Position numbers and translations under genes: made by a program. From Rhodospirillaceae bacterium (GTDB taxonomy: Bacteria > Pseudomonadota > Alphaproteobacteria > Rhodospirillales > Magnetovibrionaceae), in assembly GCA_002401565.1 (NCBI GenBank), contig NVTL01000064.1, forward strand, positions 3,964 through 11,112: 7,149 bases of DNA. Direction: 5' to 3'. A model generated the notes under the pieces. That model saw only the letters and a program-made list of their open reading frames with translations, did no database searches and was not told the origin of the DNA. Of this stretch, positions 1 through 6,296 are shown one piece after another. Every line of letters begins with the position of its first letter. The stretch's first letter is position 1.

Positions 1-161
1 ACGTTTTTGACATAACTTTGATCCCGGCGTTCGTCTTCGGGCTGCGTTGCTCCGCTTAACGGGTCCCATTTTGATTTTTTTGATCCGGACCGCAGGGCAT
101 GAATGTCTGCAGAAGATGTTGCTTGGGGGGATGAGGCACAATGACGGCTTTTTTTAGACAT
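1..161 (-). CDS. Unrecognised protein, N-terminal part (runs off left edge)
   Basis: Reading the minus strand from the ATG at 161-159 gives 53 complete codons with no stop before the window edge. The start is preceded by GGAG (171-168) with a 6-base spacer, a good ribosome binding site. The visible residues are hydrophilic and rich in Ser, Lys and charged residues (begins MSKKSRHC, later SKWDPLSG and PEDERRDQSY). They show no signal peptide and no membrane segment, so this looks like the disordered N-terminal tail of a longer cytoplasmic protein. I do not recognise the family. The start overlaps the last 8 bases of the small upstream ORF (154-306), which would allow translational coupling. 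The intrinsic terminator at 200-223 sits about 40 bases upstream, so expression may depend on readthrough. That this is a real gene is inferred from the open frame plus ribosome binding site. Confidence 0.5.
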   Translation of the reverse strand, partial: MSKKSRHCASSPQATSSADIHALRSGSKKSKWDPLSGATQPEDERRDQSYVKN

Positions 162-306
162 GATATTCTCCGCATTTTTGGATGTGTGAAGCACAAATGA
201 AAAACGCCCCCAATTGGGAGGCGCTGGCGAACATAATGAGGAATGGTGAAAAACGAGCAAGACCAGCAGCTGAGCTGAAAGCATCTGGGGCCGGGTCTTC
301 TTGCAT
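154..306 (-). CDS. Small 50-aa ORF, possible leader peptide or small membrane protein
   Basis: The ATG at 306-304 is preceded by AAGGAG (320-315) with an 8-base spacer, one of the best ribosome binding sites in the window. The frame runs 50 codons to TAA at 156-154 and overlaps the next gene's ATG by 8 bases. The residues are rich in Ala and Ser with six Phe, and residues about 19-40 are hydrophobic enough to be a membrane segment. An intrinsic terminator hairpin lies inside the reading frame, with Phe35-Phe36 falling on its T-tract, and a long hairpin overlaps its first codons. This suggests a regulatory leader whose translation controls the downstream gene. There is no run of a single amino acid of the trp- or his-leader kind, so ribosome-stalling attenuation by a named amino acid cannot be claimed. 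It may instead be a genuine small protein, or the reading frame may be accidental. Confidence 0.35.
   Translation of the reverse strand: MQEDPAPDAFSSAAGLARFSPFLIMFASASQLGAFFICASHIQKCGEYHV
200..223 (-). terminator. Intrinsic terminator, probable attenuator
   Basis: On the minus strand CGCCTCCC (223-216) pairs with GGGGGCG (211-205) around a 4-5 base loop, allowing either one G-T pair or a one-base T bulge. It is followed at once by five T residues (204-200). This is the standard rho-independent layout. It could end the dksA-like/MFS transcript, but the next start codon on the same strand is only about 40 bases on, and I see no convincing promoter in between. A conditional attenuator is therefore the more attractive reading. 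Confidence 0.65.
257..304 (-). promoter_or_regulatory. Long leader hairpin over the small ORF start
   Basis: GCAAGAAGACC (304-294) can pair with GGTCTTGC (264-257), giving an 8-bp stem with a 3-base bulge. Inside it is a small CAGC-TCA-GCTG hairpin (277-267). The stem begins at the G of the small ORF's ATG, so it could affect initiation or compete with other folds upstream of the terminator at 200-223. The pairing is seen directly; a regulatory role is inferred. Confidence 0.35.
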
Positions 307-358
307 TTTAGTCTCTCCTTAAACGAATCGACTGATGCGTTATTGTAACAACAAGGCG

Positions 359-1579
359 TTAAGGAAGTCTGGATTTTTGCAAAGCGCGTGCGGGGATCAG
401 CACCAACAGTCCTGTTGAGGCGGTGATCATGGCGGCCCCGATGGCCATGTCTTCAACCGCCCAGCCATTGTCCAGCAACCATCCCGCCCACAACGGCGAT
501 ACGGCGGTGGACATCACGGCTAGGGACGAGGTGAGGGAGCGAATTTTACCCAAATGGCGAACGCCAAATGTTTCGGCCCACGACGCGCTGATCAATACGG
601 TCGACGCCCCGGTGGTGAGGCCACCCAAGGCCAGATACACAGGCACACTCAACGGATGGCTGGTGCTGGCCAGAACCAGTAAGGCCGCGACCTGAGGCCA
701 CACAAAAAACGGTAATATACGGCCGGGACCAAAACGGTCGACCAGGCTTCCCGTGGTCAGGGATGAAATCACCGTGGCGGCGGCAAAGGCCGGAAAACTG
801 GCGGCGATCAGCTCGAAACTCCAGCCTTTGGCATCTGCAATGGCGAGTTGGTGAAAAAACAATCCAGTCATCATAAATGGCCCCATCAGGGACGCCGGGA
901 CGATCATCTGAAATCGCCAGTCGGTGGCGATGGTGCGGCTGGACAGGGTATCGGTTTGACCTTCACGCGCCAATTTTTCTTCTAGGTCCCTGTGGCGTTC
1001 GCCGTGGCCTTTTAACAACCACAACACCAAGGGCAGATGGAACAGCACGATATAGACGCTCATCCAGCCCCAAGCTTCGCGCCAGTTCACAAACGCCAAG
1101 GCCATCACCAATACTACGGGGAAGGTGGCTTCGGCGAGGGGAAAACCAAGGCCGACCAAGCTCATGGCGCGGCCCCTAGTTTTGGTGAAATATCTTGCCT
1201 GACTGACCACGGCGGTGTGGCGCAACAACCCTTGACCAAACAAACGAAGCCCCACCAAGGCGGCGCCCAATCCCATCAGGGTTTCGACAAAGAACATGGC
1301 CCCAGCCGATAAGGCAAGGCCGATGAAAATAACGGCGGTATACAGGCGCAGATCCACGCGATCAATCAATCGTCCCGCCCATAATATGATGACGGCGCTG
1401 ATCAGGGTCGCCGAAGAATACACACCACCAAATTCGGCATGGCCCAAATCAAAGGTCGTGCGAATGTGATCGCCAAACAACGCAATGAAAAACGTCTGGC
1501 CAAAATTGCTGGCCAGCGTGCACGCCAAGCCAAAGCCCAAAAAGCGGCGGTTTTTATAAAAGAATTGAAGGGTTTTCAT
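359..1579 (-). CDS. Major facilitator superfamily (MFS) transporter
   Basis: A 406-residue inner-membrane protein with about 12 hydrophobic segments split by a hydrophilic central loop (about residues 190-222), the usual 6+6 MFS layout and length. The MFS motif A after TM2 is visible as GRLIDRVDLR (residues 69-78), with a counterpart in the second half as GSLVDRFGPGR (277-287). The segment RHLGKIRSLTSS (341-352) resembles the loop before TM11 in MFS carriers of the monocarboxylate/oxalate-formate type. The substrate cannot be read from the sequence. The ATG at 1579-1577 directly abuts the TAA of the dksA-like gene upstream (TAAATG), with no good ribosome binding site of its own, so translation is probably coupled to that gene. 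Family membership is firm; efflux or uptake of any given compound is not. Confidence 0.9.
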   Translation of the reverse strand: MKTLQFFYKNRRFLGFGLACTLASNFGQTFFIALFGDHIRTTFDLGHAEFGGVYSSATLISAVIILWAGRLIDRVDLRLYTAVIFIGLALSAGAMFFVETLMGLGAALVGLRLFGQGLLRHTAVVSQARYFTKTRGRAMSLVGLGFPLAEATFPVVLVMALAFVNWREAWGWMSVYIVLFHLPLVLWLLKGHGERHRDLEEKLAREGQTDTLSSRTIATDWRFQMIVPASLMGPFMMTGLFFHQLAIADAKGWSFELIAASFPAFAAATVISSLTTGSLVDRFGPGRILPFFVWPQVAALLVLASTSHPLSVPVYLALGGLTTGASTVLISASWAETFGVRHLGKIRSLTSSLAVMSTAVSPLWAGWLLDNGWAVEDMAIGAAMITASTGLLVLIPARALQKSRLP

Positions 1580-1927
1580 TTAGCGCGATGCACAATCGAT
1601 GCAGGTGGGCACGGCCGGGTTCATGTCCAACCGTTTGGTCGCGATTTTTTCGTCGCACGCAACACAATGCCCATAATCGCCACTTTCTAAGCGTTTTAAG
1701 GCGGCTTCAATACGGTTAAGTTCAACGGTGCGGCGGCGTTCGGTTTCGACCTGCATGGCCTGAATTTGCAAGGCATCCATACGCGAAAGGCGGCCCACGC
1801 TAGCTTGATCTAAGGCAACCGCTTGGCGGTCTTTTTGCGTAGTTTCAGTGTCGTGAACCAATTCATCACGTTCGGCTAACAGCTTTGCCCGTAAGGCTTT
1901 GAGGTCAATATCCGTTCGATTTGTCAT
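1580..1927 (-). CDS. Short DksA/TraR-family zinc-finger regulator
   Basis: From the ATG at 1927-1925 the product is 115 residues. A helical, charged region (about 8-78) is followed by a four-cysteine zinc finger, C-x2-C-x17-C-x2-C (Cys88, 91, 109, 112), the DksA/TraR signature. The coiled-coil tip carries ALDQASVGRLSRMDA (38-52), typical of the short DksA-like (YbiI-type) group. Proteins of this family bind the RNA polymerase secondary channel and alter initiation, in DksA together with ppGpp; whether this short member does so is unknown. An in-frame ATG at 1984 would add 19 residues (MLPALFSKK...), but these do not look like family sequence and lie in the divergent intergenic region, so I prefer 1927. 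It is the first gene of a tight pair with the MFS transporter, which it may help regulate, and is divergent from the CBS-domain gene. Confidence 0.87.
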   Translation of the reverse strand: MTNRTDIDLKALRAKLLAERDELVHDTETTQKDRQAVALDQASVGRLSRMDALQIQAMQVETERRRTVELNRIEAALKRLESGDYGHCVACDEKIATKRLDMNPAVPTCIDCASR

Positions 1928-2019
1928 ATTTTTTAGGTCCAAACGTATTTTCACAATCTTTTTACTGAAAAGTGCAGGCAACAATACCCATATATTAAAA
2001 GAATAGTTTCAGAAACAAA

Positions 2020-2025
2020 AGGAGG
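2020..2025 (+). promoter_or_regulatory. Strong Shine-Dalgarno of the CBS-domain gene
   Basis: AGGAGG lies 8 bases before the ATG at 2034, a full-consensus ribosome binding site that fixes this start and suggests high translation. The 106-base divergent region 1928-2033 is A+T-rich. It has TATATT (1991-1996) as a possible -10, but no -35 at proper spacing. Confidence 0.75.
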
Positions 2026-2033
2026 GTTTTCAT

Positions 2034-2471
2034 ATGTTTGTTAAAACAATTATCGAAGATAAAGCACACGGCCTGATCACTGTTGATCCTACAGAAACGA
2101 TTAAAGACGTAGCCCGTATGTTTAAACGCGAACAAATTGGTTTTGCGTTGGTTCAAGACGAAAATAAACAATTGGTCGGGACTGTTTCCGAACGTGATAT
2201 TATTCACAGCCTATCTGAACGTGCTGATTTAAGCGATGTATTGGTCGCCGAAGTGCTCACCATCAATGTTGTGACGTGCGCTATTGGCGATACATTAGAT
2301 ACGGTGCGTGATATTATGACGGCGAAAAGAACCCGTCATGTTTTGGTTATGGATAAGTCAACTTTGGTTGGTATCGTGAGCATTGGCGACTTGGTCAAAC
2401 ACAGCTTAAACGAATGCCGGGTTGATAGCATTGAAATGGTCGATTATATCAATGGGCAGGGTTATCACTGA
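2034..2471 (+). CDS. Two-CBS-domain protein
   Basis: The 145-residue protein consists almost entirely of a CBS pair (Bateman module). CBS1 spans about residues 9-63, with its typical end LVGTVSERDII (47-57). CBS2 spans about 72-125, with LVGIVSIGDLVK (111-122). A short tail, DYINGQGYH, is of the kind seen in stand-alone alphaproteobacterial CBS proteins. CBS pairs bind adenosine nucleotides and act as energy or ligand sensors, but the ligand and partner here are unknown. There is no catalytic domain, signal peptide or membrane segment. The gene is visibly more A+T-rich than the permease that follows 20 bases downstream on the same strand. That spacing suggests cotranscription, so the CBS protein could regulate the permease, although this is only inference. 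The fold call is very secure; the function is not. Confidence 0.9.
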   Translation: MFVKTIIEDKAHGLITVDPTETIKDVARMFKREQIGFALVQDENKQLVGTVSERDIIHSLSERADLSDVLVAEVLTINVVTCAIGDTLDTVRDIMTAKRTRHVLVMDKSTLVGIVSIGDLVKHSLNECRVDSIEMVDYINGQGYH

Positions 2472-2491
2472 TATTGACATAAAGAGCCGCC

Positions 2492-4936
2492 GTGAATTTT
2501 AAAGATGTTCGTTTAAGTCTACGCCTAGCCGCCCGTGATATACGGGGTGGGGCGCGTGCGTTGGGTCTTTTGATTGCAGGCGTTTTTGTCGGTGTCGCCG
2601 CCGTGGCGTTGGTTGGGGCGGCGTCCGATACGCTTCGCACCGGGGCCAAATCTGGAGCCCTAGACGGTGTTGGCGGCGATATCAGCCTGCGTCTGTTTCA
2701 CACGCCCCCAAATCCTCAACAGTTAAAATTCCTAAAATCCCAAGGCCAAGTCAGTGTCACGTCTGAACTGCGCCCTATGGTTAACGGCGCGCTGGTTGAA
2801 CTCAAAGGAGTCGACGCAAATTATCCCCTGTATGGTCAGGCGACGCTTCAGTCTGGTTTATCCCTGCAAGAGGCCTTGGCGCAGAATGGTGCCGTAGCCG
2901 ATGCGGACTTGGGTTTGAAGCTTGGCGATAAACTGCGCATTGGTGCGGCTTCGTATCAGTTGAACGGAATCTTAGCCAGCGAACCCGACCGCGCCTTTCG
3001 GGCGTTCAGCTTAGGCCCCCGTGTGATGGTGGCCTTGTCCAGCTTAAAAGACACTGGCCTCGCCACCGAGGGCGCCGAAATTTATTATTACAGCCACTTG
3101 AAACTAACCGCGGATCAAGACGCCGCAAAGGTTCTTTGGGCCATCGATAAAGCCTTTCCCGATGCCGGGTGGCGCATGGTCAATGCCCACCAAGGCGTGC
3201 CGGGTGTGGAACGCACCTTGTCCATGGCGCACGTGGTGTTGTTGTTTATGGGGCTGGGCATATTGCTGATTGGCGGGGCGGGCATATCGTCGGCTGTGCG
3301 CGCTCACATTTCATCAAAGCTCAGCACCATTGCGATTTTAAAATCCATCGGCACGCCGCCCAATGTGGTGGCGTTGACGATTGGTTTGGAAGTCATGGCG
3401 GCGGCGTCGGTTGGCGCCGTTTTGGGCGTTGGTGTTGGGGCCTTTGCGCCCATGCTGGTGACCTCTGCCTTGACCGATCATGTGCCATTTGCTTTGTCCG
3501 GAGTCCCCGCCGTAAAACCATTATTAGCGGCGGCTTTGTTTGGCGTGCTGATTGCCTTGTTGTTTGCGTGGTGGCCATTGATGAGTGTGGGGTCCATCAA
3601 TGCACGACTGCTGCTGCGCGAACGTTTTGACCATGTGCCGGGCGGGGCGGGGCTATCGGGTTGGCTGGGCGCTGGTATCATTGTGTTGCTGATTTTAGGC
3701 TTGGTCTTTTGGGTGTCCCCCATGGCTGTTTTAAGTGCTGTATTCTTGGTGGGCTCGCTATTTTTGGCGGCGTTTTATTTAGGCCTGGGGCGATTGATTT
3801 CCTCTGTGGCCAAAAGACTTTCCAAGGGCCGGAGCGCAGGCCTGCGTATGGCGTTGGGCAACCTGCACCGGGCCGGGTCACCCACCGGGGCCGTGGTCAT
3901 GGCGTTGGGGCTGACCTTGACCTTATTGGTGGCGTTGGACGGTCTGGGCCGGGCGGCGGATCATCATGTGCAAAATGCTTTACCCAACCAGGCCCCCGAT
4001 GTGGTGGCGTTTTCGTTAAGCTTGGATCAGGCCCAAGGTTTGCGTCAAAATCTGCAAAATTGGGACGGCACCCAAGACTTAAACATCAAACCGTTTTTGC
4101 ATGCCCGCGTGCAGGCCTTAAACGGTGTCGCGGTGCAAGACTTAAACATTCCAAGGTCTTTAAGCTGGGTTGTTCGCGGCGACCGGGGGGTGTCTTATGA
4201 CGAAAACGACCTTGGCGCTGCGGGCCTATTGATGGATGGCGAAATTGCTAAAAAAATGGGCTTAAAGCTTGGCGATACCCTCACCTTAAATGTATCAGGC
4301 CATGTGGTCACGGCCCCCCTCAAAGGGTTTTTAGAAATCGATTGGACGGGCTTGGATTTGGTGTTTCCCATCGTTGCCAGTAAAACCACGTTGAGCCACA
4401 TTCCCCACACGTTTGCCGGAGCCTTAAAGGCCAATCCCGGCCGCGCTCTGGACATGGAAAACCGCATCAAAGCAAACTTCCCCGATGTACCGTTAATTCG
4501 GGTAGGTGACGTTTTAAGTTCTCTGGTCACGGCCTTAAACGCCATGGTGCAAGGCCTGACCATGGCGGCGATGTTGTGTGGCGTGGCGGCGTTGGTGGTG
4601 TTGGCGGGCAGTATCTTGCAAGGCCTGCGCAATCGCACCGACGAAGCTTTGTTGTTTAAAGTTTTGGGCGCGCGTCAAAGCCAATTGCTGGGCCAGCTTG
4701 CCCTTGAATTTGTGGCGTTGGGTTTGGTGGTGGCGTTGGTCGCCGTTCCAATCGGCTTAGGTTTAGCTTACGGTGTGGCAAAAGCCGCAGGCTTAACGGG
4801 CGTTTCCATCGGCCTTGGCGGCGGCGTCCAGTTGGCGGCGTTGGCCGTTGTGGTTACGGTCACGGTTGGCGTGGTGGTGACGTCCGGTGCGTACCGGGCA
4901 TCTGCGTCCACTTATTTGCGGCGACGCGGAGTCTGA
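2492..4936 (+). CDS. FtsX-family ABC transporter permease, YbbP-like
   Basis: An 814-residue inner-membrane protein with the YbbP layout of about ten membrane segments: one at about 22-44, a large periplasmic domain (about 45-243), TMs near 244-268, 292-325, 343-365, 390-408 and 410-432, one at about 463-483, a second periplasmic domain (about 485-685), then TMs near 690-710, 735-762 and 778-800. Cytoplasmic coupling segments typical of FtsX domains are visible twice, STIAILKSIGTPP (278-290) and DEALLFKVLGARQ (717-729). The length is close to E. coli YbbP. Such permeases work with a LolD/YbbA-type ATPase in lipid or lipoprotein handling or mechanotransmission. That ATPase is usually encoded next door, but here the upstream neighbour is the CBS-domain gene and the downstream one is convergent yaaA. 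The start is GTG, the first possible start after an in-frame TAA at 2480, preceded by AAAGAG (2481-2486). The 3' end overlaps yaaA by 25 bases. Confidence 0.87.
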   Translation: MNFKDVRLSLRLAARDIRGGARALGLLIAGVFVGVAAVALVGAASDTLRTGAKSGALDGVGGDISLRLFHTPPNPQQLKFLKSQGQVSVTSELRPMVNGALVELKGVDANYPLYGQATLQSGLSLQEALAQNGAVADADLGLKLGDKLRIGAASYQLNGILASEPDRAFRAFSLGPRVMVALSSLKDTGLATEGAEIYYYSHLKLTADQDAAKVLWAIDKAFPDAGWRMVNAHQGVPGVERTLSMAHVVLLFMGLGILLIGGAGISSAVRAHISSKLSTIAILKSIGTPPNVVALTIGLEVMAAASVGAVLGVGVGAFAPMLVTSALTDHVPFALSGVPAVKPLLAAALFGVLIALLFAWWPLMSVGSINARLLLRERFDHVPGGAGLSGWLGAGIIVLLILGLVFWVSPMAVLSAVFLVGSLFLAAFYLGLGRLISSVAKRLSKGRSAGLRMALGNLHRAGSPTGAVVMALGLTLTLLVALDGLGRAADHHVQNALPNQAPDVVAFSLSLDQAQGLRQNLQNWDGTQDLNIKPFLHARVQALNGVAVQDLNIPRSLSWVVRGDRGVSYDENDLGAAGLLMDGEIAKKMGLKLGDTLTLNVSGHVVTAPLKGFLEIDWTGLDLVFPIVASKTTLSHIPHTFAGALKANPGRALDMENRIKANFPDVPLIRVGDVLSSLVTALNAMVQGLTMAAMLCGVAALVVLAGSILQGLRNRTDEALLFKVLGARQSQLLGQLALEFVALGLVVALVAVPIGLGLAYGVAKAAGLTGVSIGLGGGVQLAALAVVVTVTVGVVVTSGAYRASASTYLRRRGV

Positions 4937-5760
4937 TCATCAGCCGAGGCCGCTTTTCCCTTGGTCTTTTTTGGCGGTTGCGGACGGGCAAACGACCAAT
5001 CGTCGCCTTCGCTGGCACCGGGTTGGAACGTGTATCCGCCAACGTTAAAGTCCTTTAGGTCTTCGGGGTTGGTGATGCGGTTTTCGACAATCCACCGCGC
5101 CATGGACCCGCGCGCCCGTTTGACAAACATGCTCATGGTTTTGATGTCGCCGTTGTCGCGGATTTCTTTGAAATTGGGGGTAATCACACGCACGCCGTTT
5201 TGGGCCAGTTTATCACCCTTGGCGGCCTTGAAATATTCGATGCTGGCTAGGTTCACCAACGCCTTTGATTTTGTATCTTTCATTTGTTGGGTAAAAGCAT
5301 CGGAAATTTTATCGCCCCAAAACTCATACAGATTTTTACCGCGTGGGGTTTGCAACTTGGTCCCCATGTCCAAACGAAACGGGCGCACCAAATCAAACGG
5401 GCGCAGCTTGCCATACAGGCCTGAAATAATCATCACGTGATCTTGGGCATAGGTCAGGTCTTTGGGGCTTAACGTAGGGGCGTCTAGCCCCAAATAAGTA
5501 TCACCGGAAAACATCAAACTCGCGGGCTTGGCGTTGTCGGGGGTGTGGGGAAGGCTGAAATCGTCGTAATAAGCGCTGACCTTGGCGGCTTGGTTTTCGC
5601 TGATGTGCATCAATTTTTCGTAATCAGCAACATCTAACTTTCGCGCAATATCAGACAGCTCGGTGATATCCTTGGTCCAATCGGGTGTGCTGAGCCCCGC
5701 CATATCGCGGTCCCATTCTTTTACGTTCAAACGTTTCGCGGGGGAGATGACACAAAGCAT
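4912..5760 (-). CDS. yaaA: YaaA family peroxide stress protein (DUF328/UPF0246)
   Basis: The 282-residue product opens with the family hallmark MLCVISPAKRLN and carries the other conserved blocks: SGLYGKLRPFDLVRPFRLDMG (residues 113-133), NLASIEYFKA (170-179), and ARWIVENRI followed by FNVGGYTF (221-245). In E. coli YaaA is induced by OxyR and lowers free intracellular iron during peroxide stress, protecting DNA. It is a cytoplasmic DNA-binding protein. The protein is about 24 residues longer than E. coli YaaA because of a Lys/Arg-rich C-terminal tail (about 262-282), which might add nucleic-acid affinity. The last codons overlap the 3' end of the permease gene on the other strand (4912-4936). 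A promoter candidate lies at 5802-5830; no OxyR site could be identified by eye. Confidence 0.93.
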   Translation of the reverse strand: MLCVISPAKRLNVKEWDRDMAGLSTPDWTKDITELSDIARKLDVADYEKLMHISENQAAKVSAYYDDFSLPHTPDNAKPASLMFSGDTYLGLDAPTLSPKDLTYAQDHVMIISGLYGKLRPFDLVRPFRLDMGTKLQTPRGKNLYEFWGDKISDAFTQQMKDTKSKALVNLASIEYFKAAKGDKLAQNGVRVITPNFKEIRDNGDIKTMSMFVKRARGSMARWIVENRITNPEDLKDFNVGGYTFQPGASEGDDWSFARPQPPKKTKGKAASADDQTPRRRK

Positions 5761-5801
5761 GGTGGGGAGCCCTTTTTTAGACTTGTTCTAGATTTCAAAG
5801 C

Positions 5802-5830
5802 AGAGTAGCCATAAGCAACGTTTTGGTCAA
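5802..5830 (-). promoter_or_regulatory. Candidate sigma70-type promoter of yaaA
   Basis: On the minus strand TTGACC (5830-5825) and TACTCT (5807-5802) are separated by exactly 17 bases. The -35 matches five of six consensus positions. The -10 matches only three of six, but these include the key T1, A2 and T6. Transcription would start near 5795, giving a leader of about 35 bases before the ATG at 5760. Confidence 0.4.
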
Positions 5831-5845
5831 AGGAACTTGAGAATC

Positions 5846-6187
5846 ATGCTCACCGTTTATGGAATAAAAAATTGCGATACCGTGCGTAAAGCCTTGAAGT
5901 GGTTGGATGCAAATGGCACGACCTATACCTTTCACGATTTTCGTAAAGATGGTTTGGACACCACCACCGTACAGCGTTGGGTCGACGTTAATGGTTGGGA
6001 ATCGGTTTTGAACAAACGGTCAACAACATGGCGCCATTTGCCTGAAAAAGACAAATCTAGTCTGAATGACGTAACGGTGGTGCAGGTGTTGGTGGATAAC
6101 CCAACGTTGGTTAAACGCCCCGTATTTGAATCAAAAGACTATATACTTCAAGGATTTACGGACGTCGTACGGGCTAAATTATCGTAA
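5846..6187 (+). CDS. Spx/ArsC/YffB-family thioredoxin-fold protein
   Basis: From the ATG at 5846 the product is 113 residues, the usual length of the YffB (Spx/MgsR-like arsenate-reductase-fold) group. The N-terminus MLTVYGIKNCDTVRKALKWL has the family's strand, catalytic-type Cys10 and helix. HDFRKDGL (30-37) and the late KRP (90-92), where ArsC has its anion-binding Arg, also match. There is a single cysteine in the active-site loop, not the CXXC of Spx, and true arsenate reductase activity is not implied. YffB-type proteins are thought to be glutathione-dependent thiol reductases, without a settled role. AAAGGAA (5829-5835) gives a sensible spacing to this ATG; the in-frame TTG at 5837 would sit only 1-2 bases after it and is rejected. 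The gene is divergent from yaaA, which also hints at redox or stress physiology. Confidence 0.88.
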   Translation: MLTVYGIKNCDTVRKALKWLDANGTTYTFHDFRKDGLDTTTVQRWVDVNGWESVLNKRSTTWRHLPEKDKSSLNDVTVVQVLVDNPTLVKRPVFESKDYILQGFTDVVRAKLS

Positions 6188-6190
6188 AGA

Positions 6191-6211
6191 TTAGGGCTTA
6201 ACCTAAATTTT
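6191..6211 (+). terminator. Weak terminator-like hairpin after the YffB-like gene
   Basis: TTAGG (6191-6195) pairs with CCTAA (6202-6206) over a 6-base loop and is followed by ATTTT. The stem is only 5 bp, so it is a weak candidate. Its place, 3 bases after the stop codon and upstream of a good promoter, supports it. Confidence 0.3.
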
Positions 6212-6220
6212 CAGAGGCAA

Positions 6221-6249
6221 TTGCCAAGCCATAAAAATGCCCTTATTAT
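6221..6249 (+). promoter_or_regulatory. Sigma70-type promoter of the mlaC/hpnM-hpnC operon
   Basis: TTGCCA (6221-6226) and TATTAT (6244-6249) each match five of six consensus positions and have the ideal 17-base spacer. The predicted start point is near 6256, about 40 bases before the ATG at 6297. The -35 overlaps a perfect 10-base palindrome, GGCAATTGCC (6216-6225), which could serve a regulator or be chance. This placement puts an alternative ATG at 6237 upstream of the transcript. Confidence 0.6.
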
Positions 6250-6296
6250 CCGCAGTATATAGAGATCGTTTTTTTAAGAATTTAGGAACGCCATCC

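Noticed and set aside
423..1690. Plus-strand open frames opposite the MFS and dksA-like genes.
   Set aside because: Shadow frames with low-complexity composition and no recognisable domains; the minus-strand genes are well supported.
1928..1984. Extended start of the dksA-like gene at 1984, adding 19 residues.
   Set aside because: The added residues do not fit the family and fill the divergent promoter region; the ATG at 1927 gives a normal-length protein.
2474..2502. Perfect TTGACA (2474-2479) with TTTTAA 17 bases on, as a promoter for the permease.
   Set aside because: The -10 match is poor and would lie inside the coding region, so transcripts would begin after the GTG start.
3169..4200. 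Long open frames in other phases inside the permease gene (3169-3630 and 3661-4200, plus strand).
   Set aside because: They are rich in Gly, Arg, Cys and Trp as expected of shadow frames of a G+C-rich gene, have no family features, and overlap a clear real gene.
2590..4850. The octamer GGCGTTGG occurs about nine times in the permease gene, like an uptake or chromosome-polarity motif.
   Set aside because: It falls in codons for Ala-Leu, Val-Ala-Leu and Gly-Val runs in membrane segments, so codon preference explains it.
6237..6296. Upstream ATG for the MlaC/HpnM-like protein.
   Set aside because: It lies before the predicted transcription start, lacks a ribosome binding site and would place 20 residues ahead of a standard signal peptide.
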